Origin: Pseudomonas sp. Leaf48
Lineage (GTDB): Bacteria > Pseudomonadota > Gammaproteobacteria > Pseudomonadales > Pseudomonadaceae
DNA length: 64,000 nucleotides
Direction: 5' to 3'
NCBI RefSeq assembly: GCF_001421885.1
Contig: NZ_LMLH01000006.1
Coordinates: 104,863 to 168,862, forward strand
The translations under genes and the position numbers were made by a program. Shown one piece after another: positions 51,787-60,703 of this stretch (the stretch's first letter is position 1; every line of letters starts with the position of its first letter). The notes below the pieces were generated by a model. The model saw nothing but the letters and a program-made list of their open reading frames with translations, had not been told where the DNA came from and made no database searches.

Positions 51787-52149
51787 GGCGTGCATCTCCT
51801 GATGATCGGATGTGTGTTGGGTTGCACTGTGCGTATCAGCGGCTTGCGTCCATTCGCTAAAGCTGGATAGCGGTACCAACAAACTTGCGGCCACTACCAC
51901 TGAACCCGTCAGTATGGCCCGGCGCTGGGAATCTACCTCTGGATTGGAAACTTTCGTAGTGGTCTGGCCTGGCGATGATGGCCCATGGCTTGTAGTGGAT
52001 AAAACGCCCGGATATAATGCGACGCATTCCCAAATATGCGGCGAGCGCAAACAGCCAGACTGGCGCTATGCCAATTGTCTTGTGTGCCCGCACGCCGGCC
52101 GTATGTTGCAACTCTCGGCAATCGTGGAATTTTCAGGAAAGAACCGAAT

Positions 52150-53301
52150 ATGACTGCCCGAGCCTTGCGTAAATGGTACCTGGTCCACAAGTGGACCAGC
52201 CTGATCTCCACTGTCTTTCTGTTGCTGCTGTGTCTGACGGGGTTGCCGCTGATCTTTCATGAAGAGATCGAGCACTATTTCGAGCCGCACCCGGAACTGC
52301 GTCCGCTTACCGCCGATTCACCACAGATCGACTACGACAAGGTTATCGCCGGTGCACTGGCGGCACGGCCGGGTGAGGTCGTGCGATTCGTCAGTTTCGA
52401 TCCGCAAGACCCCCTGGGTGCGGTGATCACTGCACCGACCCTGGTGCCACCGCCGCTTGAAGCTCACGTTCAGCCGTTCGATACGCGCACCGGCGAGTTG
52501 TTTGCGCCAGAGCCACCGGACGATGGCTTCATGACTCTGATGTTTCGCCTGCATACCGATTTGTTCCTCGGTCTGCCTGGCTATCTGTTCCTCGGTTTGA
52601 TGGGGTTGCTGCTGGTGGCCTCGCTGGTTTCCGGCGTGGTGGTGTACACACCGTTCATGCGCAAGCTGGACTTTGCCACCGTGCGTAGCGGGCGCAGTTC
52701 ACGACTGAAATGGCTGGACCTGCACAATGTGCTCGGGGTCGTCACCCTGGCCTGGGTCCTGGTGGTTGGCGCCACCGGTGTCATCAATACGCTGGCGCTG
52801 CCGATACTTGGCATGTGGCAGAGTGGCCAACTGGCAGAGATGACCGCGCCCTACGTTGACGCACCGCCGCTCAAGGGTCTCGGCTCGTTGCACAACGCGT
52901 TGCAAACTGCGCGTAACGCGGCGCCGGGCATGGAGCCGAGTTTCATCGCATTTCCCGGTACCCAGTTCAGCAGCCAGCATCATTACGCGGTGTTCATGCG
53001 TGGGACTACGCCACTGACAGCACGTTTGCTCAAGCCCGCCCTGGTGGATGCCAGCACCGGTGAGCTGACCGATATGCGCGAGATGCCTCTGTACGTGAAA
53101 ACCTTGCTGGTCTCGCAACCGTTGCACTTCGGCGACTATGGCGGCTTGCCGTTGAAGATCATCTGGACACTGCTCGACATCATCACCATCGTCGTCCTGG
53201 GTAGCGGTCTGTACCTCTGGCTGGGACGACGCAAGGTACCGCTGGAAAAACGCCTGGCCGAACTTCAGACCAGCGACCTTGAGACGGAGGGCAGGGCATG
53301 A
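52150..53301 (+). CDS. PepSY-associated transmembrane protein (iron-uptake-type reductase)
   Basis: 383 residues with four membrane segments (for example SLISTVFLLLLCLTGLPLIF, LFLGLMGLLLVASLVSGVVV, and a last helix near 350). The motifs HKWTSL, FHEEIEH and LKWLDLHNVLGV match the PepSY_TM family, found as siderophore-iron reductases and iron-regulated membrane proteins. ATG 52150 is preferred over longer upstream frames. The next small membrane gene overlaps the stop by four bases. Confidence 0.88.
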   Translation: MTARALRKWYLVHKWTSLISTVFLLLLCLTGLPLIFHEEIEHYFEPHPELRPLTADSPQIDYDKVIAGALAARPGEVVRFVSFDPQDPLGAVITAPTLVPPPLEAHVQPFDTRTGELFAPEPPDDGFMTLMFRLHTDLFLGLPGYLFLGLMGLLLVASLVSGVVVYTPFMRKLDFATVRSGRSSRLKWLDLHNVLGVVTLAWVLVVGATGVINTLALPILGMWQSGQLAEMTAPYVDAPPLKGLGSLHNALQTARNAAPGMEPSFIAFPGTQFSSQHHYAVFMRGTTPLTARLLKPALVDASTGELTDMREMPLYVKTLLVSQPLHFGDYGGLPLKIIWTLLDIITIVVLGSGLYLWLGRRKVPLEKRLAELQTSDLETEGRA

Positions 53302-53489
53302 GGCGCGGGCTCTGGATGATATTCCGCTGGCCACTGCTCGTGGCGCTATTGAGTCTGTTTGGCCTGATATCGGCATTGATCGGCGATGAGGTCTATGACC
53401 TTTTGTCGTGGCTCAGCCTGGGGGTGCCGTTGCTGTTGCTCGGGGTGGTTTGGCTACGCTTGCGTCGCTCGAAACGGGCGCTTGGGTGA
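53298..53489 (+). CDS. Small two-helix membrane protein
   Basis: 63 residues, ATG overlapping the PepSY gene stop (ATGA). Two hydrophobic stretches (LVALLSLFGLISALIG and LSLGVPLLLLGVVWLRL) end in a basic RRSKR tail. Coupled translation suggests an accessory subunit of the PepSY protein; similar small partners follow PepSY genes in other Pseudomonas, as I recall. Confidence 0.75.
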   Translation: MRRGLWMIFRWPLLVALLSLFGLISALIGDEVYDLLSWLSLGVPLLLLGVVWLRLRRSKRALG

Positions 53490-53606
53490 TCGCAGTCGGC
53501 GTTCTGCTCTGCAGCGCTTCTGCCGGCTTGTCGAACCGCGCCGCTCAATCCGGTTTGGCAGCTCCATGATGGAGCTGCTTCGAGGGCGTGTTGACTTGCG
53601 TTGATC

Positions 53607-53978
53607 TTAAACGGCAGGGAAGGCGGCCGCAGGCATCGTCATTGGCGTGGCGAAGTTCAGCGCAACCATGTACATCACGCCTCTGCCAGGTTCAGTCAGT
53701 CCGGCATGTACACAGATGAAGTCGAACACCGCTTCGGCTTCGGCTTCATCCACCACCACGTTGACCACCCGGGAGAGCACCGCCTCCGGCACTTCGTTGC
53801 CGCGTGCCTTGGCGGCCTGCAATACGGCCACGCCACGGCAGCTGACGCTGTCCGCGCGGGTAATGCCATGCGCCTCTTGCAGCAGGAGCAACAGCCTGCG
53901 TTCCGTGCCGTCGTCGGGCAATATGCAGGTGATGAGTTTTGCCGCCCCGCCCGGTATTGCCGCGTTCGCCATGCTCAC
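53607..53978 (-). CDS. PII-like nitrogen regulatory protein (second copy)
   Basis: 123 residues. The start is GTG 53978, overlapping the previous stop as GTGA; ATG 53972 is an alternative. Body: AAKLITCILPDDGTERRLLLLLQEAHGITRADSVSCRGVAVLQ, then VVNVVVDEAEAEAVFDFICVHAGLTEPGRGVMYMV. This fits the ferredoxin-like beta-alpha-beta PII fold; the uridylylated Tyr of GlnB/GlnK and its T-loop sequence are absent. It shares an operon with another PII-like gene and a DUF1538 membrane protein. Confidence 0.8.
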   Translation of the reverse strand: MSMANAAIPGGAAKLITCILPDDGTERRLLLLLQEAHGITRADSVSCRGVAVLQAAKARGNEVPEAVLSRVVNVVVDEAEAEAVFDFICVHAGLTEPGRGVMYMVALNFATPMTMPAAAFPAV

Positions 53979-54337
53979 GAGGCTTTCCCTTGTTCCAGCG
54001 TTTCACGGGGGATGTAGGTGGCCACTTTTTCCACCGGTGTCGCATAGATCATGCCGGCGCCGGGAACACCCAGGTCGGCGGCGTGGTAGATGGCCTCAAG
54101 AACCGCATCCTGGTACTCGGCAGCCACCAGCAGGCTGACCACTTCTTTCTCCGCATCGATGGCGATGCTGAGCAGGCCAAGCCGCTCACGGGGGCCAATG
54201 CCGTTGGCGTGGTAGACGATGGCGCCTGGCGCGCCCATGCCTTGTGCCGCACGAATCACAACGTCTGCGCGCCCGACGGCGACAATGCAGGTGATCAGTG
54301 CAACGTCAGTCAGGTAGGTAATCCCTTCAGCTTTCAT
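53975..54337 (-). CDS. PII-like nitrogen regulatory protein (first copy)
   Basis: 120 residues; ATG 54337 overlaps the DUF1538 stop (ATGA) and has GGAGA upstream. Body: LTDVALITCIVAVGRADVVIRAAQGMGAPGAIVYHANGIG, then LLSIAIDAEKEVVSLLV, ending GVPGAGMIYATPVEKVATYIP. These match PII-superfamily strands and the B/C-loop region. No classical GlnB/GlnK signature. It probably binds a small ligand and controls the membrane protein encoded upstream. Confidence 0.85.
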   Translation of the reverse strand: MKAEGITYLTDVALITCIVAVGRADVVIRAAQGMGAPGAIVYHANGIGPRERLGLLSIAIDAEKEVVSLLVAAEYQDAVLEAIYHAADLGVPGAGMIYATPVEKVATYIPRETLEQGKAS

Positions 54338-56118
54338 CCAGCTTCTCCGCTGCTCAATAATTGATTCGCCGGCTGTTGCGTGGTGGCCGTTGCCTGTCTC
54401 CACAACTGCAAGCGCGCCCACTGCCCGAGGAGCATGACGCTGATGACAGGGCCGACCGATGCCATACACAGAATGCCAAAACCCTCGACCGCGTTGGTGG
54501 CGTTGCCCAGCCCCAGGCCCATGGCCAGAACGAGCGGCACGGTGATCGGCCCCGTGGTAACGCCGGCGCTATCCCAGGCCACATTGACGAACTCTTCGCT
54601 CGAAAAGACCGTGAGCACCGCAGCAAGCAGGTAGGGCGGTATTACCAGCCACACCAGTGGCAGGTCGAACACCAGCTTGGCCACGCCCACGGCAATACCG
54701 CAGGCGACGCCTATCGATACTGCGCGTATCAGGCTGCGCTTGCGGATAAACCCGTTGGTGAGGGTCTCGGCGGTGACGCCGAGCGCATTCAGCGCGGGTT
54801 CGGCGACGGTTGCGCCGTACCCGAGCACCCAGGCGAAAACCAGGGCCAGTACCAACCCCACCTCGTACATGTAAAGAGGGGAGTCGTCCACGCCGGGAGT
54901 CTGCATGAATGCCGCCGGGATCAGCGAGCCCGCACTGCCTCCCAGTTTCGACAGGCCGTAGGTCAGCCCGAGGTTGAACACGCACATGCCCACCACGGTC
55001 AGGCCGATACCGAGGAAGATCTCGTTGCGCCGCGGCAGACTCTGGCGCAGCAGCAGTTTGAGCACTATCAGCAGGAATATCACCAGAGGCACGATGGCCC
55101 GCACCCCCGAAACGATCTCCAGTCCGGGGCTGACCCTGTGCCAGTCTGCTGCCAGTTGTCCGGCGCCGGTTGCGCTCTGGGCCGCAGCGATGATCTCCGC
55201 CGGCGAGGAAATAGCGGACACGTACAGACCCAGCAGCATGACCCCGGCGACGGGAAACAGTGAGGCCAGTGTGACAATGCCGAACCCGGACAGCCCTGAA
55301 CCGCCTTTGCCTGCGGCAGCTGCAATGCCGATGCCCAGCGCCAGCACCAGCGGTACAGTGACCGGCCCGGTGGTGACCGCGCCGGCATCCCAGGCCAGGC
55401 CAATGATTTTTGCAAGCTCAGGATCACTGCTCATGTACACCGTCAGCAGCAGAACAGGGGCCAGGGACATGTAGATCAGCGGCTTCAGGCTCCAGCCGTA
55501 GAGAAAGCGCAGCGTCCCGATGACTGCGGCAAGGCCGACGCTGGCCCCGACCACCAGGACCAGCTCACTGGTCCACTGGTTGAGTATCGCCCAGAGATAA
55601 GGCGCGCGCTCTGCGGAAACGTTCTGCCCGGCGGCACGCAGCGCGCCGATGGCCGGTTCAGCGAAAGTCACCCCGATGCCCAGCAGCAGGGTCACCAGTA
55701 ACACCACGGGCAGGGATAACTTGCGTGGAAGGTTGCTGCCGATGACTTCGCCGAATGGCATCAGGCCGAGCTTCAAGCCTTCCATGAACAGCATCAGTCC
55801 GACGATCACGGCAAACAGGCCGCCGGCGACAAGCAGCGAGTCCTCAACCAACTGGCGCAGGATGATGATCTGGAACAGCACCAGGTAAAGGGCCAGCGGC
55901 ACCACGGCGCGAACCTGCTCCATTAGCCGCACGCTGAGATACGGCTTGAGGATGGCGACGACCTCGCCTGCACGCAATTTCGCAGCTTTGTGCGGGGCGG
56001 CCTGCCAGCGGCCATCGGCATCGCGTACCGGGGCCGATACCAGTTCACGCATGGGAATTTCGCGGCGACGGGCTCCGACCCTATGCAAATAGTCGGCGTA
56101 ACGAATGGGGTCTTTCAT
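54334..56118 (-). CDS. DUF1538 membrane protein with two homologous halves
   Basis: 594 residues with about 12-14 membrane segments. Two halves repeat the same blocks: GIGVTFAEPAIGALRAAGQNV and GATVAEPALNALGVTAETL; AWDAGAVTTGPVTVPLVLALG and AWDSAGVTTGPITVPLVLAMG. The internal duplication resembles transporters that fold as inverted or parallel repeats. The N-terminal about 70 residues are soluble and basic. It leads an operon with two PII-like genes joined by four-base overlaps, analogous to AmtB-GlnK. The substrate is unknown. Confidence 0.88.
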   Translation of the reverse strand: MKDPIRYADYLHRVGARRREIPMRELVSAPVRDADGRWQAAPHKAAKLRAGEVVAILKPYLSVRLMEQVRAVVPLALYLVLFQIIILRQLVEDSLLVAGGLFAVIVGLMLFMEGLKLGLMPFGEVIGSNLPRKLSLPVVLLVTLLLGIGVTFAEPAIGALRAAGQNVSAERAPYLWAILNQWTSELVLVVGASVGLAAVIGTLRFLYGWSLKPLIYMSLAPVLLLTVYMSSDPELAKIIGLAWDAGAVTTGPVTVPLVLALGIGIAAAAGKGGSGLSGFGIVTLASLFPVAGVMLLGLYVSAISSPAEIIAAAQSATGAGQLAADWHRVSPGLEIVSGVRAIVPLVIFLLIVLKLLLRQSLPRRNEIFLGIGLTVVGMCVFNLGLTYGLSKLGGSAGSLIPAAFMQTPGVDDSPLYMYEVGLVLALVFAWVLGYGATVAEPALNALGVTAETLTNGFIRKRSLIRAVSIGVACGIAVGVAKLVFDLPLVWLVIPPYLLAAVLTVFSSEEFVNVAWDSAGVTTGPITVPLVLAMGLGLGNATNAVEGFGILCMASVGPVISVMLLGQWARLQLWRQATATTQQPANQLLSSGEAG

Positions 56119-56494
56119 AAGGTCATCTGTTGAGGTTATCTATCAGAAGGAACCGGCCGCAGTCATAGCGCTCTGCGAGCTGTACGAGATAAAGAGGCTA
56201 TTTATGTGCACATCTCACTGCGCCTGCTGTGCCGTTGGCGCCGCCGAGCATAGCCCACGAACAGCCGTGGAGAGTGCCCTATTAGAGGCCAGTTCGATAG
56301 CGTAGAAAAGTTAATAATGATCAAAAATATATAATTGTATCGGCAGAGCCCTGCATAGGCTCTGCGCAACACGGGTGGAGGTACATCAGGCAGTGCCGGA
56401 ACATGTATAAAAAAGATGTTCCACACGTTCAGGGGAGTCATCGGCACAACAGAAGCCAAACGGAAAGAACAGCATGGGTTGTTTGTCAGAATCC
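56119..56494. other. Intergenic, AT-rich promoter region and hairpin
   Basis: An AT-rich stretch (about 56305-56340, TTAATAATGATCAAAAATAT) lies upstream of the DUF1538 operon and may hold its promoter. GCAGAGCC ctgcata GGCTCTGC (56343-56365) is an 8-bp hairpin. No gene is supported. Confidence 0.45.
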
Positions 56495-56680
56495 CTAATC
56501 AGCCTTGCTCTGGTGGCTGCCAGGTAGACTCCCAGTGCTGATCAGCCTTCTCTCCAGCAGAATATTCTGCAGCGCCTGGCGATCCGACGGTTCCAGTTGA
56601 TGCTCTCGTTCCTTGAGTTCAAGCAGGATTGGGCTGGACCACTGGCGGTAGGTTTGTTCGGCTCTACGAATGGATGACAT
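56495..56680 (-). CDS. Small hypothetical protein
   Basis: 61 residues, MSSIRRAEQTYRQWSSPILL at the start, predicted helical and charged. A strong AAGGAGG sits seven bases before ATG 56680, the best evidence that it is real. No recognisable domain and no signal peptide. Confidence 0.6.
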   Translation of the reverse strand: MSSIRRAEQTYRQWSSPILLELKEREHQLEPSDRQALQNILLERRLISTGSLPGSHQSKAD

Positions 56681-56814
56681 TGATTCCTCCTTGATGCTCG
56701 TGCCAATAGGGGGCCGCAGTTCAATACGAAAGTGACCCTAGCCGAGGAAGTTGCTTGTCGCCAATGCAGTGCGTCGGACATCAATCCGCGTGACCCCAGC
56801 CTATCGTAAGACGG

Positions 56815-57240
56815 CTATTTCGCCTTCCAGCTACCACCGCCTGTTTCACAATCGATTTTCGACTGCGCGAGATTTTCAGCGTTGTAGTAATAGGTGGTGA
56901 CCTGGGCATTGTCCGGGATGTTGAGGGACTTGCTGTTCTTGTCCTTGCTTGTCGATTGAGGGTTGGCCAGGGACTCCTGGGTCAAGGTGGCGAGGCAGGT
57001 GGCCTGGTAGTGGTCGGCGCACTGTTCGACGGGTTTCTTGGTGTTGCTGAGCATTTCCTTGCTTTCGTTGCTGCAGGACCAGTCGATCGCATCCACCGGC
57101 ATGCCTTCGTACTCATAACAGGTGTGGCTTTCGATTACCGGCACCGAGGGGCTTTGGGAGCGGGTGATGACATCGCAACCTTGAGCCATCGCCAAGGCAG
57201 GGCTCAGGCTGGCGATGACGAGGAGAATTGCAGTGTTCAT
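56815..57240 (-). CDS. Hypothetical secreted cysteine-containing protein
   Basis: 141 residues; signal peptide MNTAILLVIASLSPALAMAQ. AGAGGAAA precedes ATG 57240. The mature protein has about six Cys (CDV, TCYEYEG, DWSCSNESK, EQCADHYQATCLA, KIDCETGG), which suggests disulfides in the periplasm. The C-terminus IDCETGGGSWKAK is reminiscent of other small Pseudomonas exported proteins. Function unknown. Confidence 0.75.
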   Translation of the reverse strand: MNTAILLVIASLSPALAMAQGCDVITRSQSPSVPVIESHTCYEYEGMPVDAIDWSCSNESKEMLSNTKKPVEQCADHYQATCLATLTQESLANPQSTSKDKNSKSLNIPDNAQVTTYYYNAENLAQSKIDCETGGGSWKAK

Positions 57241-57277
57241 GATTTTCCTCTCCAGTTGAGTCCTGCCATGCATACGG

Positions 57278-57562
57278 TTAGACGAAGGGTTGACCGCTGA
57301 AACCCCGAGGCAACCTGTTCAGGCCGGAAATGGCGGTCAGGCGTTCGATCCAGGCGGTTCGCCAGTCGTTGGCGGTGTGGACGGCTTTGGCTTTGCGGGC
57401 CGCACGACGGGTAGCACTGCGTTCTGCTTTGCGTGCCTCTTTGTAGGCATCGGTGTTGCGGCAGCTTCTGCACTTCACTCGATTGAGTTCCTGGGTCGAT
57501 GTGAGATTGCTGCCTTTGTGACCGCAGGCCAAGTGTCCGCTGACTTTGAAGTGAGTGACCAT
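57278..57562 (-). CDS. Small zinc-ribbon-like hypothetical protein
   Basis: 94 residues. HLACGHKG near 10-17 and VKCRSCRNTDAY near 29-40 give a CxH...CxxC arrangement that could bind zinc. A basic arginine/lysine-rich middle (ATRRAARKAKAV) follows. AGGAG precedes ATG 57562. Nucleic acid binding is inference. Confidence 0.65.
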   Translation of the reverse strand: MVTHFKVSGHLACGHKGSNLTSTQELNRVKCRSCRNTDAYKEARKAERSATRRAARKAKAVHTANDWRTAWIERLTAISGLNRLPRGFSGQPFV

Positions 57563-57768
57563 CGAAACGTCTCCTGTGCGACGTGTGATCGGTTGACCTC
57601 ACGCGGGCGCTGACGTTCGATTGGATTACTCCAACGAAAAATCCCGGCGCCAGGCCGGGTGGGGGATATGCGAAAGTCGATCAGGCAGCCAGAAGCAGGG
57701 TGACCCTGACGTCGCCGTTCATGTGACCTGAATCAGGTCGTGTGCTGACACGATCCTCCAGGCAGCAA

Positions 57769-57999
57769 TCATCTGAACCGGGGCAGCGGCCGGTCGACCG
57801 GTTTCAGCGATGACAGCGTATGTCGGATGAGCGGCGTATCTTTTTCGATGTCGTTCAGGCGATCACGAATTCTCAGGGCGGTTGGATGCCCGCCTTGGTG
57901 ATCGACCCAGTCGGCGATTTCCTTGCAGGCCGCTGCGAGGCGGGCCTGACGGGAGTCAAGCAGGGTAAGCAGAGTGGTGATGGACTCTTTTTCGGACAT
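57769..57999 (-). CDS. Small hypothetical helical protein
   Basis: 76 residues, MSEKESITTLLTLLDSRQAR at the start, soluble and predicted all-helical. GGAGGT lies eight bases before ATG 57999. No family recognised. Confidence 0.6.
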   Translation of the reverse strand: MSEKESITTLLTLLDSRQARLAAACKEIADWVDHQGGHPTALRIRDRLNDIEKDTPLIRHTLSSLKPVDRPLPRFR

Positions 58000-58058
58000 G
58001 GGAAACACCTCCGTTTAAGAAACCTGGGTGTGGCATCAAATAGCCCGGGGGCTTATTG

Positions 58059-58087
58059 CTGTTCTGTTCTGTTCTGTTCTGTTCTGT
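58059..58087. repeat. Pentanucleotide tandem repeat
   Basis: About five and a half copies of GTTCT (58061-58087), directly abutting a REP pair. It lies upstream of the small gene ending at 57769, outside any coding frame. Confidence 0.92.
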
Positions 58088-58185
58088 AGGAGCGAGCATG
58101 CTCGCGATGGACGTCAACGATAACGCGGGAACCCTGAATGCCCGCGTCGCTCTCACCTCCATCGCGAGCGTGCTCGCTCCTACAG
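58084..58185. repeat. REP pair (REPIN-like)
   Basis: CTGTAGGAGCGAGCATGCTC (58084) and its inverse GAGCGTGCTCGCTCCTACAG (58166-58185) with about 50 bases between. Confidence 0.88.
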
Positions 58186-58225
58186 AAGGAAAGCAGCATT
58201 TGCAGTATAGACCGGCAACAGCTCG

Positions 58226-58447
58226 TCAGCTTTGGCGGGCTGACACCTGTGACTTGGCGTTCAGTTGCCGGCAGGCAGACTGGGCGTCTTCTTCAAGGTC
58301 ATAGCCGTCACCGATGAAACCCTGGGTGCGGGTATCGCAAATGCGGTACCAGACAGCCGCGTCCGGTGGCAGATGACCGGATTCGCCGGTCCTGCGACCA
58401 TGGATAATGATCTTGTTGCAACGCTTGACGACGAAAATGTCTTCCAT
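58226..58447 (-). CDS. Small hypothetical protein
   Basis: 73 residues, MEDIFVVKRCNKIIIHGRRT at the start, with DAAVWYRICDTRTQGFIGDGYDLEEDAQSACRQLN. GGAG lies five bases before ATG 58447. The pattern suggests a small soluble alpha/beta fold; no family recognised. Confidence 0.65.
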   Translation of the reverse strand: MEDIFVVKRCNKIIIHGRRTGESGHLPPDAAVWYRICDTRTQGFIGDGYDLEEDAQSACRQLNAKSQVSARQS

Positions 58448-58519
58448 GGCGTCTCCGCAGCGGGTTCCTGTTCAGATCAACTATAGAAGCCATTACTGAT
58501 CGTGCAAAAAATACACAGT

Positions 58520-59587
58520 TCAATTCGTCGGGTCCGAGGCCGCGAGCATGCCCTCCAGGAACATTGCCAGCCCCACTTCCTCAGCCTTGAGCCCCTTGCG
58601 GGCACGCGGCCGGGGCAACTGGTGGAGTGACCCGAGCAGGAAGCCATCGAGCACGGCCGGGTGGATGTAGCATTTGCGGCAGACCGCCGGGGTGTTGCCC
58701 AGTTGCCTGGCGACGTCCTTGACCATTTCCACCACATGCCGTTTTGCTTCAGATTCAGCTTCCCAGCGCAGCTTGCGCAGCATGGCCAGAGCCAGAACAC
58801 TGCCAGCCCAGGTGCGATAATCCTTGGCGGTGAAATCGGCGCCGGTGAGGGTTTGCAGGTAGCTGTTGATGTCGGATGAGCTGACGGTGTGCCGTTCACC
58901 GTTTTCATCCAGGTACTGGAAGAGGTTTTGTCCGGGGATCTCCTGGCAGCGTTTGATGATCCGCGCCAGCCGCCGGTCTTTGACGGTGATCTGATGCTCG
59001 ACGCCGCTTTTGCCGCGGAACTGGAACAGGATGGCGCTGCCATTGATTTCCACATGGCGGCTGCGCAAGGTGGTCAGCCCATAGGAGCGGTTATCCCGGG
59101 CATATTGACTGTTACCGATGCGGATCAGCGTGGCATCGAGCAGGGTGATGACCGTGGCCATGACTTTATCGCGGCTGAAACCCGGCGCCGCCAGCAGGGC
59201 CTCCAGTTGTTTGCGCACTCTCGGCAAGACCAGCCCGAAGTCGCGCAGGCGCATGTACTTATCGGCGTCACGCACTTCCCGCCAGCGTGAGTGGTAGCGG
59301 TATTGCTTGCGCCCCCGGGCATCGCGGCCCGTGGCTTGCAGATGCCCGCGCGGATCGGTACAGATCCACACATCGGTGTAAGCCGGCGGCACCGCGAGGG
59401 CGTTGATGCGCTTGATTTCGTCGGGGTCGCTGATGCGCTGGCCTGCGGGGTCGAAATAGCAGAACTTGCCACGCAGTTTTTTGCGGGTGATGCCCGGCTG
59501 GGTGTCATCGACATAGTGCAGGTCAGGGGGCAGCGCATCGGGCATGGCGAATGTCCTTGGCAGGGAATCAGGGGCCGTTACAGGCAT
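58520..59587 (-). CDS. DNA topoisomerase IB
   Basis: 355 residues (341 if ATG 59545 is used). The N-terminal DNA-binding part includes KLRGKFCYFDPAGQRISDPDEIKRINALAVPPAYTDVWIC. The catalytic core has IRIGNSQYARDNRSYGLTTLR, FRGKSG, the Lys of KDRRLARII, KDYRTWAGS and the active-site Tyr in CRKCYIHPAVLDGF near 318. Relaxes supercoils without ATP by a 3'-phosphotyrosyl intermediate. It stands alone between small genes and modABC. Confidence 0.93.
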   Translation of the reverse strand: MPVTAPDSLPRTFAMPDALPPDLHYVDDTQPGITRKKLRGKFCYFDPAGQRISDPDEIKRINALAVPPAYTDVWICTDPRGHLQATGRDARGRKQYRYHSRWREVRDADKYMRLRDFGLVLPRVRKQLEALLAAPGFSRDKVMATVITLLDATLIRIGNSQYARDNRSYGLTTLRSRHVEINGSAILFQFRGKSGVEHQITVKDRRLARIIKRCQEIPGQNLFQYLDENGERHTVSSSDINSYLQTLTGADFTAKDYRTWAGSVLALAMLRKLRWEAESEAKRHVVEMVKDVARQLGNTPAVCRKCYIHPAVLDGFLLGSLHQLPRPRARKGLKAEEVGLAMFLEGMLAASDPTN

Positions 59588-59620
59588 TGACCCCGCGCCG
59601 ATGCAGTGGTGCCAACGGAT

Positions 59621-60700
59621 TTACGCCAGTACCGCCACCGCCTTGATCTGTGCCCAAAGGGACTGGCCGGGATGCAGGCCCAACTGGTCGCGGGAATAGC
59701 GGGTGATGCGCGCGAGCAGTGGCGTGCCCGCGGCGTCGAGGCGAATCAGGACATGGGCGGCGTTGTCGGCATTCATTTCGCTGATCACCGTGACCGGCAG
59801 GCGATTGAGAATGCTGCTCTGCTCGACGCTGTGCAGGCTCAGGCTGACGTCTCGCGCCTGTACCTTGCAGCGCAACGACTGGCCTACTTCCATCCGGGTG
59901 TGCGGCACGCGAATGCTCAGCGCGCAATCGGGCAATTGCAGGCTCAGCAGTTGGTAGTTGGCGTCATAGGCACTGACGTGCCCCTCAATCACCACGCCGG
60001 CATCGTCCCCCTGAGCCAGCGGCAAGTCGAGACGGGCCAGGGTCTGGCCGATAGGGCCGCTGGCCAGGGCCTTGCCGTCGCTGAGCAGGACGATATGGTC
60101 GGCCAGGCGCGCCACTTCATCCTGGGAATGGCTGACGTAGAGCACCGGGATCTCCAGTTCATCGTGCAACCGTTGCAGGTAAGGCAGTATTTCACCTTTA
60201 CGCCGGGCATCCAGGGCGGCCAGTGGTTCGTCCATCAATAGCAACTGCGGGCTGGTGAGCAAGGCCCGGGCGATGCCAACGCGCTGGCGCTCTCCGCCAG
60301 ACAGATGTTGTGGATGGCGGTCGAGCAACTGACTGATGCCCAAAAGCTCGGTGGCATGGGCCATATCCACCCGGCGCTGGTGCCTGGGGATGCGCTTGAG
60401 GCCGAACTCCAGGTTGGCCAGCACCGACAGGTGCGGGAACAGGCTGGCTTCCTGGAACACGTAGCCGAGGGCACGTTTATGCGGCGCGACGAATATCTTC
60501 CTGGCGCTGTCTTGCCAGACTTCTCCGTTGACCTGGACGAAACCCTGGCTGGCCTGTTCGAGGCCGGCGATACAACGCAGGCAGGTGGTCTTGCCCGAAC
60601 CCGAGTGGCCGTAAAGCGCGGTGACGCCACGGCCCGGCAGCTGCAGGTCGACCTCCAGGGCGAAGCCTGAATAATCCAGTTTCAGACGCACATCAATCAT
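59621..60700 (-). CDS. modC: Molybdate ABC transporter ATP-binding protein ModC
   Basis: 359 residues. Walker [11 protein letters not shown] near 35, signature [15 protein letters not shown] near 135, Walker [12 protein letters not shown]. The C-terminal TOBE/molybdate-binding domain covers about 290-355. Last in modABC, three bases after modB. Confidence 0.95.
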   Translation of the reverse strand: MIDVRLKLDYSGFALEVDLQLPGRGVTALYGHSGSGKTTCLRCIAGLEQASQGFVQVNGEVWQDSARKIFVAPHKRALGYVFQEASLFPHLSVLANLEFGLKRIPRHQRRVDMAHATELLGISQLLDRHPQHLSGGERQRVGIARALLTSPQLLLMDEPLAALDARRKGEILPYLQRLHDELEIPVLYVSHSQDEVARLADHIVLLSDGKALASGPIGQTLARLDLPLAQGDDAGVVIEGHVSAYDANYQLLSLQLPDCALSIRVPHTRMEVGQSLRCKVQARDVSLSLHSVEQSSILNRLPVTVISEMNADNAAHVLIRLDAAGTPLLARITRYSRDQLGLHPGQSLWAQIKAVAVLA

Positions 60701-60703
60701 CGG

